A stretch of 64,000 bases of DNA from Sphingomonadaceae bacterium (GCA_009926135.1 RFPL01000001.1:248001-312000); one strand, 5' to 3'; shown: positions 55,455-64,000, counted from the first letter of the stretch. Translations and numbers: made by a program. The notes: a model not told the origin generated them from the letters alone.

Positions 55455-56723
55455 TCAGGGCGCGACCCGCCCGCGCTCCATAACCCAGCGGACCTTCTCA
55501 AGCGTGCGGATGTCCGCCAGCGGATTGGCATCGACCGCGATCAGGTCGGCCGAGAAGCCGGGCGCGATTTGGCCCAGCTCGCCTTCCATGCCCAGCGCCT
55601 TGGCGGCCACCGTGGTCGCACTTGCCAGCGCTTCGCGGTTGGTCAGGCCGTTCTTGACCAGCAGGGCGAATTCTTCGCCGTTGCGGCCATGCTCGAACAC
55701 CCCGGCGTCGGTCCCGAAGGCCACCGGCACGCCCAGCTGCTTGGAGCGTTGCACCTGCTTGCCGGCGGCCTCGACCGCCTGCCTGCCTTTGACCTCGACT
55801 GTCGGGGTATAGACCCCCTTGCCGAGCCGCGCGCGGACACCTTCCAGCGCCATCAGCGTCGGGACCATGTAGGTGCCCTTGGCCTTCATCGCCTTCAGCG
55901 CGGCCTCGTCAGCGAAGGTGCCGTGCTCGATCGTGTCGACGCCGGCCAGCACCGTGCTTTCGATCCCGCGCGCGCCATGGGCGTGGGCCATCACCTTGAG
56001 CCCCAGCGAATGGGCGGTGGTCATGATCGATTCGAGCTCGGCCGTGCTGAAATGGCCCTCAAGCCCGCGGCCTTGCTGGCTCAGCACGCCGCCGGTGGAA
56101 GTGATCTTGATCACGTCGGCCCCGGCGCGGCTCGCCTTGCGGACCTTTTCGGCGCATTCGACCGGGCCAGTGCAGGTATAGCCCTGGTCGAGCACCGAAT
56201 GGACATCCTCGCGGAAACCGGTCGTGTCGCCGTGGCCACCAACGATGGAGATGATCGGCCCGGCGGCCACGATCCGCGGACCGGGAATCAGCCCTTCCGC
56301 CGTACCCCGGCGCAGCGAGAACGCGGTGTATTGGGCGGAACCGGCATCGCGCACAGTGGTAAATCCGGCCCGCAGGGTCAGCAGCGCATTCTTGGCGCCG
56401 ACCACGACGCCCCATTCGTCCGGCTCGACCGCCTCGTTGCGGTAATCGGTGCCGGGATCGGAGGTGAGGTGAACGTGGAGGTCGATCAGGCCGGGAACGA
56501 CCGTCTTGGTCGACAGGTCAACTTCGCGCGCGCCGGCCGGGGCGGCGGGAGCGCCGGGAACGATACTGATGATCTTGCCATCGGTCACCGTGATCGTTGC
56601 CGGGCCGCTCGGCTCGCTGGCCGCATCGCGCAGGACCGATCCGGCCCGGATGACGATCGTTTCGGCGAGCGCCGGACTGGTGCTGGCCAGCAGACCAGCG
56701 ACGGCGATCAGGATTCTGCGCAT
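55455..56723 (-). CDS. secreted amidohydrolase with intact HxH
   Basis: Imidazolonepropionase-like/Xaa-Pro dipeptidase-type amidohydrolase of 422 residues with a signal RRILIAVAGLLASTSPALA. DLHVHLTSDPG gives HxH; the lysine/His ligands follow in IKITSTGGVLSQ, VMAHAHGARGIE and IEHGTFAD, and FGTDAGVFEHGRNGEEF carries the final Asp. Subfamily members cleave dipeptides or N-acyl compounds. Separate from the DUF885 gene, 152 bp upstream of it. Confidence 0.93.
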   Translation of the reverse strand: MRRILIAVAGLLASTSPALAETIVIRAGSVLRDAASEPSGPATITVTDGKIISIVPGAPAAPAGAREVDLSTKTVVPGLIDLHVHLTSDPGTDYRNEAVEPDEWGVVVGAKNALLTLRAGFTTVRDAGSAQYTAFSLRRGTAEGLIPGPRIVAAGPIISIVGGHGDTTGFREDVHSVLDQGYTCTGPVECAEKVRKASRAGADVIKITSTGGVLSQQGRGLEGHFSTAELESIMTTAHSLGLKVMAHAHGARGIESTVLAGVDTIEHGTFADEAALKAMKAKGTYMVPTLMALEGVRARLGKGVYTPTVEVKGRQAVEAAGKQVQRSKQLGVPVAFGTDAGVFEHGRNGEEFALLVKNGLTNREALASATTVAAKALGMEGELGQIAPGFSADLIAVDANPLADIRTLEKVRWVMERGRVAP

Positions 56724-56912
56724 TTCTTTATCCCCTCAATCTGGGGTTCAGGTGTGCCGCCTTATCGGCTGGCTGACAAGCCATGCCGCCCTTCAAGGAA
56801 CCTGCGGATCGCGTTCGGGTTCAACTTGATGCAGGGCGGCGAAAGGGGCAATTAGCTCGTGATCAAGATGATAACCCGCTGCGGGATGGGGCAGCGCCTG
56901 CAACGGAGTACA

Positions 56913-58334
56913 ATGATGGTTGGGCATGGCTGGGCACTTTGGCGGGCGGCGCGCGGCGCCTCTGCCCTGGCGCTGGCACTCGCGGCCGGGGCGGCAATCG
57001 CCCAGGCGAATCGCGTCCCTGAAAGTATCCTGCCCGCGCCGAAGCCCTCGGCTCCGGCCACCCCTGCTGCGCCTGCCAACCAGCAGCCAGTCGCGGTCCC
57101 GACGGTGCCGGCCACCCAGACCCCGATCGCGCCGGCGGCCGAGCCGGAGTTGCCGATCGTGGAGCCGGTGCTGACCTGGGCCGTTGCTGATGCCCAGGCG
57201 CTGGCCAAGGTGATCGACGGGATTGGCGCACACGGGCTGATCCCGGCCGACTACCAGTTGATCGAGCTGCGAGCAGCCATCCTCGCCGGCCCTGGTGCGG
57301 CGCTTGATGCCCAGGCCAGCCGGTCCTTGGCTTGGCTGATCGAGGATATGCGCGATGGCCGCACCCGGATGGATTCGCGCGTCCAGTGGTTCGTCGTCGA
57401 TCCCGATGTCGACCAGCGCCCGACCGCGACCGTGATGGCCGAGGCGCTGGCCAGCAAGGACATTGCCGGAGCCATCGCCAGTCTCGCGCCGACCCACCCC
57501 GACTATGCCAAGCTCAAGGAAGCACTGGCCAAGGCGCCGGCGGCTGACAAGGCGGGCCGCGCCCTGATTCAGGCCAACCTGGATCGCTGGCGCTGGATGC
57601 CGCGCGATCTCGGCAAGTTCTACCTGCTTACCAACGTCCCCGAATTCCAGCTGCGGCTGACCGTCGATAACGAGATCATCCGGTCGTACCGCACCATCGT
57701 CGGCAAGCCTGGCCGCACGGCCACGCCGCAGCTGGCCGAGATTGTCGAAGGGGTGATCTTCAACCCGACCTGGACCGTGCCGCAATCGATCGTGAAGGGT
57801 GAGAACCTGGGCGCGCAGCTGCTGGCCAATCCGGCGCGCGCCAAGCGTGAAAACTACAAGGTCACCAAGAACAAGGACGGTTCGATCACGGTCGTCCAGC
57901 AGCCAGGCCAGGGCAATGCGCTCGGTCTGATGAAGCTCGACATGCCAAACGAGCATGCGATCTTCCTGCACGATACGCCGAACCGCAACCTGTTCAAGCT
58001 GGCCCAGCGGGCGCTCAGCCACGGCTGCGTGCGGACCGAGCGCGCGACCGAACTGGCGATAACCATGGCGATCCTGGGCGCGGGCCTGACGCCGGATGAT
58101 GCGGTGGGGATCGTTACCTCGGGCAAGTATACCCGGGTCGCCATGACCCGGACCTTCCCGGTCTACCTGACCTATTTCACCATGGCGTCCGACATCACCG
58201 GCAAGATGGGCACCTTCAACGACCTCTACGGCCGTGACGCCCCCGTCATTGCCAGCTTCGCCGCCCCCCGCGCCGCCTGGGACGGCAAGCGCAAGTCGAC
58301 CGAGAAGGTGATCAAGCTGGATAATCCGCTTTAG
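56913..58334 (+). CDS. L,D-transpeptidase (YcbB-like, YkuD domain)
   Basis: Periplasmic enzyme of 473 residues. A signal or anchor (WRAARGASALALALAAGAA) is followed by a Pro-rich linker. The N-terminal scaffold domain and the YkuD domain follow, the latter with FLHDTPNRNLFKLAQRALS and HGCVRTE, whose Cys is catalytic. Such enzymes form 3-3 cross-links in peptidoglycan or attach lipoproteins. GGAG lies 4-7 nt before the ATG pair at 56913/56916; an earlier GTG at 56859 is less likely. Confidence 0.92.
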   Translation: MMVGHGWALWRAARGASALALALAAGAAIAQANRVPESILPAPKPSAPATPAAPANQQPVAVPTVPATQTPIAPAAEPELPIVEPVLTWAVADAQALAKVIDGIGAHGLIPADYQLIELRAAILAGPGAALDAQASRSLAWLIEDMRDGRTRMDSRVQWFVVDPDVDQRPTATVMAEALASKDIAGAIASLAPTHPDYAKLKEALAKAPAADKAGRALIQANLDRWRWMPRDLGKFYLLTNVPEFQLRLTVDNEIIRSYRTIVGKPGRTATPQLAEIVEGVIFNPTWTVPQSIVKGENLGAQLLANPARAKRENYKVTKNKDGSITVVQQPGQGNALGLMKLDMPNEHAIFLHDTPNRNLFKLAQRALSHGCVRTERATELAITMAILGAGLTPDDAVGIVTSGKYTRVAMTRTFPVYLTYFTMASDITGKMGTFNDLYGRDAPVIASFAAPRAAWDGKRKSTEKVIKLDNPL

Positions 58335-58342
58335 TTGGGTGC

Positions 58343-58364
58343 GCCCTTCGCATCCGCGAAGGGC
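58343..58364 (+). terminator. hairpin terminator candidate
   Basis: GCCCTTCGC and GCGAAGGGC form a perfect 9-bp stem with an ATCC loop, 8 bp after the L,D-transpeptidase stop. No T-run follows, so Rho-independent termination is uncertain. Confidence 0.5.
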
Positions 58365-58367
58365 TTG

Positions 58368-58451
58368 GCAACACCGGCCCGCTCCCCCGGTCCAACCACC
58401 CACAGGGTATCCTTATCGGGTGGTTGGACCGGGGGAGCGGGCCGGTGTTGC
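58368..58451. repeat. perfect 34-bp inverted repeat between convergent genes
   Basis: Arms 58368-58401 (starts GCAACACCGG) and 58418-58451 (ends CCGGTGTTGC) are exact reverse complements over 34 bp, around a 16-nt spacer. It lies between two convergent L,D-transpeptidase genes. It is far longer than a terminator stem; no T-run follows and no target-site duplication was found. It might be a small mobile cassette remnant, a REP-like element or a bidirectional terminator. Confidence 0.85.
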
Positions 58452-58490
58452 AAGTGAGGCCCGGATGGGCCGAACGCACCTAACGAGGAC

Positions 58491-59192
58491 TCAGACCTCG
58501 ATCTGGTCCGCGTAGAGCAAGCGCCCGCCCGAGAGGTTCCACAGCGCTTCGTTGAAGTGCGCGGGCGACATGGCAAAGCAACCTTCGCTGCGGCCCAGAC
58601 GGCCAAAGCGGGTGATGTAATCCTCTCGCGCATAGTCGGCCGGATGCATCACGATGGCGCGGTCGAGCGCGTGCGAGTTATCCGCGTCCAGCCCTTCGAG
58701 CCGCACCGAGGTGCCGTACTTGCCCTTGTACCACTCGCACGTCAGGTAAGCCCCGCGCGAGGTCGCTTCCGATCCGGGGACGTTGGAGAAGGCCTGCAGG
58801 AAGCCGCTGTGTGCCGGGTCCGACCCGCGTCCGTGGCTGACCAGGAATGACTTGATCGTCCCTGCCTCAAGATTGACGAAGTGGAAGCGCGGCAGGCTGC
58901 TCGGCCGTGCGAAATCGGCAATGCCGACGATGTCGTGACGCCAGACAGTCTTGCCAGCGCGTTGCAGTTCGCGGCGGGCGACGGCGAGTAGCCGCGCGTC
59001 ATAGGCCGGATTCGGCTCAACCGTGACCGGCAGGGCCGGCGGCGGAGGCGGCGAGGGCATAGGCCGTGCGCCAAAGGCTTCCTCGAAAGCGCGGGCCAGA
59101 TTGCGGGCATGGGCCGGAGACGGCACGGTCAGCGCCGCGCCGGCAGCCAGGCCGCCCAGCAAGATGTCACGTCTGTTCATGGCCCCGCTCAT
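58491..59192 (-). CDS. murein L,D-transpeptidase catalytic-domain protein
   Basis: A 233-residue protein with a Tat-type N-terminus (MNRRDILLGGLAAGAAL). After a Pro-rich linker (PPPPPALPV) the domain shows FVNLEAGTIKSFLVSHGRGS, and LGRSEGCFAMSPAHF with the candidate catalytic Cys. It matches the murein L,D-transpeptidase catalytic-domain family. An in-frame ATG at 59180 is an alternative start. Converges with the larger L,D-transpeptidase gene across the long inverted repeat. Confidence 0.88.
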   Translation of the reverse strand: MSGAMNRRDILLGGLAAGAALTVPSPAHARNLARAFEEAFGARPMPSPPPPPALPVTVEPNPAYDARLLAVARRELQRAGKTVWRHDIVGIADFARPSSLPRFHFVNLEAGTIKSFLVSHGRGSDPAHSGFLQAFSNVPGSEATSRGAYLTCEWYKGKYGTSVRLEGLDADNSHALDRAIVMHPADYAREDYITRFGRLGRSEGCFAMSPAHFNEALWNLSGGRLLYADQIEV

Positions 59193-59234
59193 ATCGGCCT
59201 GTGGATAACCGACCGCTTAACGAGGTTTCAAGCC

Positions 59235-59732
59235 CTAAGCGGCAGAAACACGCGCGCCAGCGCCAAGTTGCTGTAATGCCGTCCCATCAACCCGCATCAC
59301 CGTCCATTCGTCCATCAGCCGGGCACCCAGCTTCTTGTAGAATCCGATCGCCGGGTCGTTCCAGTCGAGCACCGACCACTCGAGTCGGGCGCAATCGCGC
59401 TCCACCGCCAGCATCGCGAGGTGCGAGAGCAGCGCCTTTCCAAGCCCGGAACCGCGCGCCTCGGGCCGCACGAACAGGTCTTCCAGGTAGATCCCCGGCC
59501 TGCCTTCGAAGGTCGAGAAGTTGTGAAAGAACAGCGCAAAGCCCTGCGGAACGCTGTCCAGCTCGCCGATCACGACTTCGGCATAGGGATGGGCACCGAA
59601 CAGCTTCTGGCCCAGCACGGCTTCGTCGAAGCGGACTTCGTGGGCGAGCTTTTCGTATTCGGCCAGGTCGCGGATCAATTGCGCGATCAGCGGCAGATCG
59701 GCGGGCGTGGCGGGGCGGATCGAGAGTGTCAT
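59235..59732 (-). CDS. GNAT N-acetyltransferase (SpeG/diamine-like)
   Basis: Protein of 165 residues. Acetyl-CoA loop FVRPEARGSGLGKALLSHLA and strand ARLEWSVLDWNDPAIGFYKK are typical of the diamine acetyltransferase-like group (as in spermidine N1-acetyltransferase). It has GIYLEDLFV before the loop. It overlaps the EamA transporter gene (ATGA). Substrate unknown; polyamine or amine is suggested by similarity. Confidence 0.9.
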   Translation of the reverse strand: MTLSIRPATPADLPLIAQLIRDLAEYEKLAHEVRFDEAVLGQKLFGAHPYAEVVIGELDSVPQGFALFFHNFSTFEGRPGIYLEDLFVRPEARGSGLGKALLSHLAMLAVERDCARLEWSVLDWNDPAIGFYKKLGARLMDEWTVMRVDGTALQQLGAGARVSAA

Positions 59733-60634
59733 GGACGCGCCATTACCTTATTTTTCGTCATAAATCTCGGCCACAGCACACCCAGCGACAGCCCGGCCAT
59801 TACCAGCACGAAGGCCAGGATCTTCCACCATTGCAGCGGCTCACCCAGCAGCAGCGCGGATGAACCCAGCCCGAAGACCGGGACCAGCAGCGCCAGCGGC
59901 GCAACCTGCGCTGCCGGATGCTGGCCCAGCAGCCAGCCCCAGGCGGCATAGCCGAACATGGTATTGCCGACCGCCTGCCAGACGACAGCGGCCCAGGTGG
60001 CGCTATCGGCGGCGGCGATGCCTTCGGAGATCCTCGGCCAGCCCTCGGTCAGCAGCGCCATGGCAAACAGCGGCGGAACTGCGAACACGCTCGACCAGAC
60101 GACGTAGTTCAGCATCGGCACTGGCCCGGCCGCGCGCGCGGTCATGTTGCCGAGCGACCAGCTGAGCGCCGCGCCCAGCACCAGCAGCAGGCCCAGCGGG
60201 GTGGCGCTGCCATCGGTATGCCAGCCGATTACGCCAAGACCGGCGACGGCCAGCGCCATGGCGGCAACCTGGTATAAGGCGATCTTCTCCCCGGTCAGCC
60301 GCATCGACAGGCCAATGGTGATGAACACCTGGGTCTGGACCACCAGGCTGGCGAGGCCCGGCGTGATGTCGGCCCGCATCGCAGTGAACAGCAGCCCGAA
60401 CTGCCCTGCCCCGATCAGCACGCCGTAGGCCGCGAGGTTGCGCAGCGGCACGGCCGGGCGCTTGATGAACAGCGCCATCGGCAGGAAGGCCAGGGTAAAG
60501 CGCAGCGTCGCCAGCGTCAGCGGCGGCAGGTGCGCCAGCGCCAGCTTGATTACCACGAAATTGGTGCCCCAGACGGCCATGACGCCCAAGGCCAGCAGCA
60601 GGTGGAGCGGCGGCAGACCGCTACGTGCGCTCAC
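59729..60634 (-). CDS. EamA family transporter (DMT superfamily)
   Basis: Inner-membrane exporter of 301 residues with two repeats of five helices: [21 protein letters not shown] at the N-terminus and [21 protein letters not shown] at the start of the second half. These are typical of EamA/RhaT-type amino acid or metabolite exporters. The start is GTG overlapping the ispG stop; the GNAT gene overlaps its end. The substrate is unknown. Confidence 0.92.
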   Translation of the reverse strand: MSARSGLPPLHLLLALGVMAVWGTNFVVIKLALAHLPPLTLATLRFTLAFLPMALFIKRPAVPLRNLAAYGVLIGAGQFGLLFTAMRADITPGLASLVVQTQVFITIGLSMRLTGEKIALYQVAAMALAVAGLGVIGWHTDGSATPLGLLLVLGAALSWSLGNMTARAAGPVPMLNYVVWSSVFAVPPLFAMALLTEGWPRISEGIAAADSATWAAVVWQAVGNTMFGYAAWGWLLGQHPAAQVAPLALLVPVFGLGSSALLLGEPLQWWKILAFVLVMAGLSLGVLWPRFMTKNKVMARP

Positions 60635-61779
60635 GCCGCCTTGCCGTGCAGGCTGTCCATGCTGGCGACGGTGCCGGCCTCGATCTCGGCGGCTTTTTCC
60701 TCGACCAGTTTGACGATGTGGTCGATCATCCCGTCGTCGGAAACGTGGTGATCTGTCACCCCGCGCAGGTAGACCATGTGCTTGCCGTTGCCGCCGCCAG
60801 TCACGCCGATGTCGGTCTCGCGCGCTTCGCCGGGGCCGTTGACCACGCAGCCGAGCACTGAGAGGCTCATCGGCGTCTTGATGTGGCTCAGCGCGTCTTC
60901 CAGTTTCTGGACGGTGCGGATCACGTCAAAGCCCTGCCGCGCGCAGCTAGGGCACGAAACGACGCGGACGCCGCGGGTGCGCAGGCCGAGGCTCTTGAGG
61001 ATTTCGTAGCCGACCCGCACTTCCTCTTCCGGCTCGGCCGAAAGGCTGACGCGGATCGTGTCCCCGATCCCGGCCCACAGCAGGTTGCCGATGCCAATAG
61101 CGCTCTTGACCGTGCCGCCGATCAGTCCGCCGGCCTCGGTGATGCCAAGATGCAGCGGGCAATCGACCGCTTCGGCCAGACCCATGTAGGCACCGACCGC
61201 CAGGAACACGTCGCTGGCCTTCACCGCCACCTTGTATTCGTGGAAGTCATGGTCCTGCAGCAGCTTGATGTGATCGAGCGCAGATTCCACCAGCGCTTCG
61301 GGGCACGGCTCGCCGTACTTCTCGAGCAGGTCCTTTTCGAGGCTGCCGGCGTTGACGCCGATGCGGATTGCACAGCCATTGGCCTTGGCGGCACGGACCA
61401 CTTCGGCGACGCGTTCGCTGCTGCCGATATTGCCTGGGTTGATCCGCAGGCAGGCCGCGCCAGCGTCGGCTGCTTCCAGCGCGCGCTTGTAGTGGAAATG
61501 GATGTCGGCGACGATCGGGATGCGCGCCGCCTTGACGATCTTGCCCAGCGCCGCGGTGCTCTCAACATCCGGGCAGGATACGCGGATGATGTCGGCCCCG
61601 GCCTCTTCACAGCGGCGGATCTGGTTGATCGTGGCGACCGGATCGGAGGTCAGCGTGTTGGTCATGGTCTGGACCGTGATCGGCGCATCGCCGCCCACCG
61701 GGACCGCACCCACCATGATCTGCCGGGACTTGCGCCGCGCGATATCGCGCCAGGGTCTGACTGAGGACATGGGCGGCAT
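60631..61779 (-). CDS. ispG: 4-hydroxy-3-methylbut-2-en-1-yl diphosphate synthase (flavodoxin)
   Basis: Iron-sulfur enzyme converting MEcPP to HMBPP in the MEP pathway, the penultimate step to isoprenoid precursors. The 382 residues match; [48 protein letters not shown] and [20 protein letters not shown] (three Cys ligands of the 4Fe-4S) are all present. First gene of the operon ispG-EamA-GNAT, possibly with the two upstream GNAT genes (51 bp gap). Confidence 0.97.
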   Translation of the reverse strand: MPPMSSVRPWRDIARRKSRQIMVGAVPVGGDAPITVQTMTNTLTSDPVATINQIRRCEEAGADIIRVSCPDVESTAALGKIVKAARIPIVADIHFHYKRALEAADAGAACLRINPGNIGSSERVAEVVRAAKANGCAIRIGVNAGSLEKDLLEKYGEPCPEALVESALDHIKLLQDHDFHEYKVAVKASDVFLAVGAYMGLAEAVDCPLHLGITEAGGLIGGTVKSAIGIGNLLWAGIGDTIRVSLSAEPEEEVRVGYEILKSLGLRTRGVRVVSCPSCARQGFDVIRTVQKLEDALSHIKTPMSLSVLGCVVNGPGEARETDIGVTGGGNGKHMVYLRGVTDHHVSDDGMIDHIVKLVEEKAAEIEAGTVASMDSLHGKAA

Positions 61780-61829
61780 ATAGGGGAGAGGACGGGCGGC
61801 GCAAAGCCCGTTCCTTGGGCGGATTCAGC

Positions 61830-62360
61830 TCAAAACATTTGCGCGAAGAGGAATTCCTCGTCGAGCTGTTCGCCAACCCGGAACGTGATGTCCGCCACCT
61901 TGTCAAAGCCATAGCGGCGGTAAAAGCGGTGGCCGCCGTCGTTGTAGGCATAGACGGAGATCTGGACCTCGTCCGCACCGCGCGCGGCAAAGGTGTTCAT
62001 CGCCCAGTCCATCAGCTTGCCGCCGATCCCCATGCCCGTCGCGTCGGGTGCGGTGTAGAGCTGTTTCAGCTCCATCACCCGTTCGCCTCGGGCATGGTCC
62101 GGAAAGCCGCAGGTCAGCCCGACCTTGCAATAGCCCAGCAGCACCCCGTCACGCTCGGCCAGGCGATAGATCCGGTCGGGATTGGCCAGCTCTGCCGCAA
62201 TCGCGGGCTCGGAGAGGCTTTCCGCAAGGAACGTGGCGAGGTCCGCTTCCGAATAGAGCGGCCCGAACTTGGCGACGAAGGAATCGATCGCCAACCGCGA
62301 CAGGGCAGGCACGTCGGCTTCGGTGGCGGGGCGCAGGATCACAGGGATTTCGTCATGCAT
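61830..62360 (-). CDS. GNAT N-acetyltransferase
   Basis: A 176-residue protein, with ILRPATEADVPALSRLAIDS at the N-terminus, LKQLYTAPDATGMGIGGKLM (acetyl-CoA loop) and VQISVYAYNDGGHRFYRRYG at the end. It overlaps the upstream GNAT gene by 22 bases. A start 42 bp upstream in frame is not favoured. Substrate unknown. Confidence 0.88.
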   Translation of the reverse strand: MHDEIPVILRPATEADVPALSRLAIDSFVAKFGPLYSEADLATFLAESLSEPAIAAELANPDRIYRLAERDGVLLGYCKVGLTCGFPDHARGERVMELKQLYTAPDATGMGIGGKLMDWAMNTFAARGADEVQISVYAYNDGGHRFYRRYGFDKVADITFRVGEQLDEEFLFAQMF

Positions 62361-62803
62361 ATCGAAAAGGCATCTTCGGTATAGTCCGCAAACGGCGGGC
62401 ACTCGGCAAAGCCGTGGCTTTCATAGAGCCGCCGCGCGGGAAGGAAGGGTTCCGGCCGCCCGGTCTCCAGGCTGACCCGGCCATAGCCGCGCGCCTGCGC
62501 CACGCCAAGCAGGTGCAGCAGGATCGCCTTGCCGGCGCCCCGCCCGCGATAGTCAGGATGGGCGCGCATGGATTTCAGCTCGCCGTGCCCGGCGCCAAGG
62601 TGCTTGATCGCTCCGCAAGCCGCCAACCGCTCGCCGTCCCATGCGGAATAGAAGGTAACGTCGTCCTGCCGCAGCCGCTCGATCGGCATGGCGTGAACGC
62701 TCTCGGGCGGTGACCACTGGTGCATCTCGTCGAGGTGCAGCCGCAGCAGCGTGGCGATCTCGGGACCGGTCAGGTCATCCTCGATGATGCAGTATTCTGG
62801 CAT
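62339..62803 (-). CDS. GNAT N-acetyltransferase
   Basis: A 154-residue protein. It has MPEYCIIEDDLTGPEIATLL, SPPESVHAMPIERLRQDDVT, LKSMRAHPDYRGRGAGKAIL (acetyl-CoA loop) and the terminal VSLETGRPEPFLPARRLYES. The ESVHAM segment marks a subgroup distinct from the downstream GNAT. An ATG 15 bp earlier is possible; neither has a good ribosome site. It is the first gene of the leftward run. Confidence 0.85.
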   Translation of the reverse strand: MPEYCIIEDDLTGPEIATLLRLHLDEMHQWSPPESVHAMPIERLRQDDVTFYSAWDGERLAACGAIKHLGAGHGELKSMRAHPDYRGRGAGKAILLHLLGVAQARGYGRVSLETGRPEPFLPARRLYESHGFAECPPFADYTEDAFSICMTKSL

Positions 62804-63010
62804 CGGGGCATTCTGCATAAGGGCGATATGTGCGCAAGTGGGCGAATAAGTAGTTTCCCTTACGGAATCTTTGACTCTGTCAGGCGACCGTCCTAGCCTC
62901 TTGCGCACTTGGTGCCGGTAAAAACCGGGTCGCCCGACTCCAGGCAAAGGTGGTGCGACAGAACCGGCAGGGGGTCGGCGCTGATCGCATCCTCAACAGG
63001 AGAGAAGCCC

Positions 63011-63460
63011 ATGAAGCTGATGCTCAAGGCGGTCGTTCTGGCCGCAACCCTGTCGTTCGCCTGCGCCACGCCGGCCTTCGCCGACGATCCATGGCCGAAC
63101 GAGGAGGGCGATTATGTCCAGGTCGGGATGATCTCGGTCGAAGATGGACATGACCTTGAATACATGACCCACATGGCCGGGCAGTGGCGCAAGGGCCAGG
63201 ACTTCGCCGTGGCCCAGGGCTGGATCACGAGCTACGAAATCCTCGCCAATGTGAACAAGCGTCCGGGTGAGCCCGACTATTATCTGATCACCCGCTTTCC
63301 GCGTTTTGCCGACAAGGCTGAATCGAAGAAGCGCGCCGATGCCTATGATGCCTACATGAAGCAGACCGTGGCCGAATTGCAGGCTGGTTCTGCCAACCGG
63401 GCGAAGTACCGCACCGTCATGGGCAGTCAGCTGCTCCAGGCGCTGGTCTGGAAGAAGTAG
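63011..63460 (+). CDS. small secreted protein, possibly periplasmic
   Basis: A 149-residue protein with a Sec signal (LMLKAVVLAATLSFACATPA, cleavage near AFA). The mature part has PWPNEEGDYVQVGMISVEDG, YMTHMAGQWRKGQDFAVAQG and TRFPRFADKAESKKRADAYD; the pattern (a strand, helices and a second strand) resembles dimeric alpha-beta barrel proteins. No family was recognised with confidence. AGGAGAG precedes the ATG. Followed by a terminator. Confidence 0.75.
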   Translation: MKLMLKAVVLAATLSFACATPAFADDPWPNEEGDYVQVGMISVEDGHDLEYMTHMAGQWRKGQDFAVAQGWITSYEILANVNKRPGEPDYYLITRFPRFADKAESKKRADAYDAYMKQTVAELQAGSANRAKYRTVMGSQLLQALVWKK

Positions 63461-63471
63461 CCATCAAAGGA

Positions 63472-63497
63472 CCGGGCGGTGCAGCAGCGCCGCCCGG
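63472..63497 (+). terminator. Rho-independent terminator, probably bidirectional
   Basis: CCGGGCGG and CCGCCCGG form an 8-bp GC stem with a 10-nt loop, followed by acTTTTac. It follows the secreted-protein stop and touches the end of the convergent pheA gene. Confidence 0.75.
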
Positions 63498-63501
63498 ACT
63501 T

Positions 63502-64000
63502 TTACTGGCCGCGCGGGCGACCCTGCGGGTAGGTGCCGAGGATCAGCAGCTCCTTGCAGTGGAAGGCCAGTTCCTCCAGCGCGCGGTCCACCGCCGGATC
63601 GCCCGGCGCACCCACGATATCGGCGTAGAACCGCGTCGCGGCAAAGCTGGCGCCGCGCTGGTAACTTTCCAGCTTGGTCATGTTGACACCGTTGGTGGCG
63701 AAGCCGCCCAGCGCCTTGTAGAGCGCGGCCGGGATGTTCTTCACCTCGAACACGAAGGTGGTCATCGTGACCGTGCCGGCGAGGCTGGCCGGATCGAGCG
63801 GCTGGCGTGACAGCACCACAAACCGCGTCATGTTGTCGGCCGCGTCCTCGACGTTCTCGGCGATGATCTTCAGGCCATAAAGCTCGGCGGCGATCTTCGG
63901 CGCGATCGCGCAGGCCTCGGGATCGCCCTGTTCGGCAACGAAGGCGGCGGCCCCGGCGGTATCGGCATAGGCCAGCGGCACGATCCCCCGCTCGCGCAGG
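63502..64000 (-). CDS. pheA: prephenate dehydratase, partial (N-terminus beyond right edge)
   Basis: Converts prephenate to phenylpyruvate for phenylalanine synthesis. Only the C-terminal ~165 residues are present; the frame is open at the right edge. It has the end of the catalytic domain (AAFVAEQGDPEACAIAPKIA, ENVEDAADNMTRFVVLSR) and a C-terminal ACT regulatory domain (TTFVFEVKNIPAALYKALGG, NMTKLESYQRG), which senses phenylalanine. This is a monofunctional PDT architecture, as far as visible. Confidence 0.92.
   Translation of the reverse strand, partial: LRERGIVPLAYADTAGAAAFVAEQGDPEACAIAPKIAAELYGLKIIAENVEDAADNMTRFVVLSRQPLDPASLAGTVTMTTFVFEVKNIPAALYKALGGFATNGVNMTKLESYQRGASFAATRFYADIVGAPGDPAVDRALEELAFHCKELLILGTYPQGRPRGQ

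Noticed and set aside
56793-58403. 536-residue minus-strand frame
   Set aside because: It is antisense to the L,D-transpeptidase with HGCVR, which is the convincing gene.

Overview
This is a GC-rich, gene-dense bacterial chromosome segment, most likely from an alphaproteobacterium of the Sphingomonadales. That placement is inferred from the 180-kDa-type NAD-glutamate dehydrogenase, the CYP153-like cytochromes P450, the rpe-heparinase-purH gene order, the single POT transporter linked to amidohydrolases and many overlapping start/stop junctions. About 60 protein genes, one tRNA and one riboswitch are supported. No IS element, phage gene, CRISPR array or replication origin was seen. The first gene (PhoD-like phosphatase) and the last (prephenate dehydratase) are cut by the window edges.

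Layout. 1-9.5 kb: PhoD phosphatase, a hydrolase/TPR/flavin-monooxygenase operon, NAD-glutamate dehydrogenase, queG. 9.5-15.5 kb: ABC-2 exporter, a CYP153-like P450 coupled to a lipoprotein MsrB, tandem-PilZ protein, tRNA-Leu(UAA), ihfB, a short GntR regulator. 15.7-20.7 kb: POT peptide transporter followed by two overlapping secreted amidohydrolases and NnrU. 20.7-28.3 kb (minus strand): dxs, a Zur-type regulator, lipoprotein MsrA with a small coupled membrane protein, purH, heparinase II/III, rpe. 28.4-33.9 kb: a RiPP operon of lasso-peptide type. 34.0-37.7 kb: DUF2141 protein and an inositol-phospholipid gene set. 37.7-42.6 kb: peptidase M20, acetyltransferase and small conserved proteins. 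42.6-46.0 kb: TPP riboswitch-thiC and a membrane protein resembling styrene-oxide isomerase. 46.0-48.8 kb: SRAP-like protein and a D-aminoacylase-like amidohydrolase. 49.0-53.5 kb: flavin monooxygenase, P450, enoyl-CoA hydratase and GST operon. 53.5-59.2 kb: secreted DUF885 and amidohydrolase enzymes and two convergent L,D-transpeptidases around a perfect 34-bp inverted repeat. 59.2-64.0 kb: ispG operon with acetyltransferases and an EamA transporter, a small secreted protein, pheA.

The most unusual system is the RiPP operon at 28.4-33.9 kb. It encodes an HPr-kinase-like protein, a PqqD-type recognition element, a B2 transglutaminase-like protease, a 42-residue precursor, an asparagine-synthetase-like cyclase and an ABC exporter, with four-base overlaps at three of the five junctions. 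The precursor has a leader motif (WxxPxL) and a C-terminal Ser fitting the kinase, but its predicted core has no Asp or Glu, so a classical lasso macrolactam cannot form in the usual way. The product may be a non-lasso RiPP. Other points of interest are a possible CDP-inositol route to inositol lipids, an SRAP protein lacking the catalytic residues, and a styrene-oxide-isomerase-like protein that keeps the haem-ligand His.

Pathway links: dxs and ispG are both MEP isoprenoid genes; rpe and purH feed pentose phosphate and purine synthesis; thiC is thiamine-regulated. The P450/FMO/ECH/GST operon and the CYP153-like gene suggest oxidation of hydrophobic substrates, typical of sphingomonads. MsrA and MsrB both look exported as lipoproteins, suggesting repair of oxidised methionine in the envelope.
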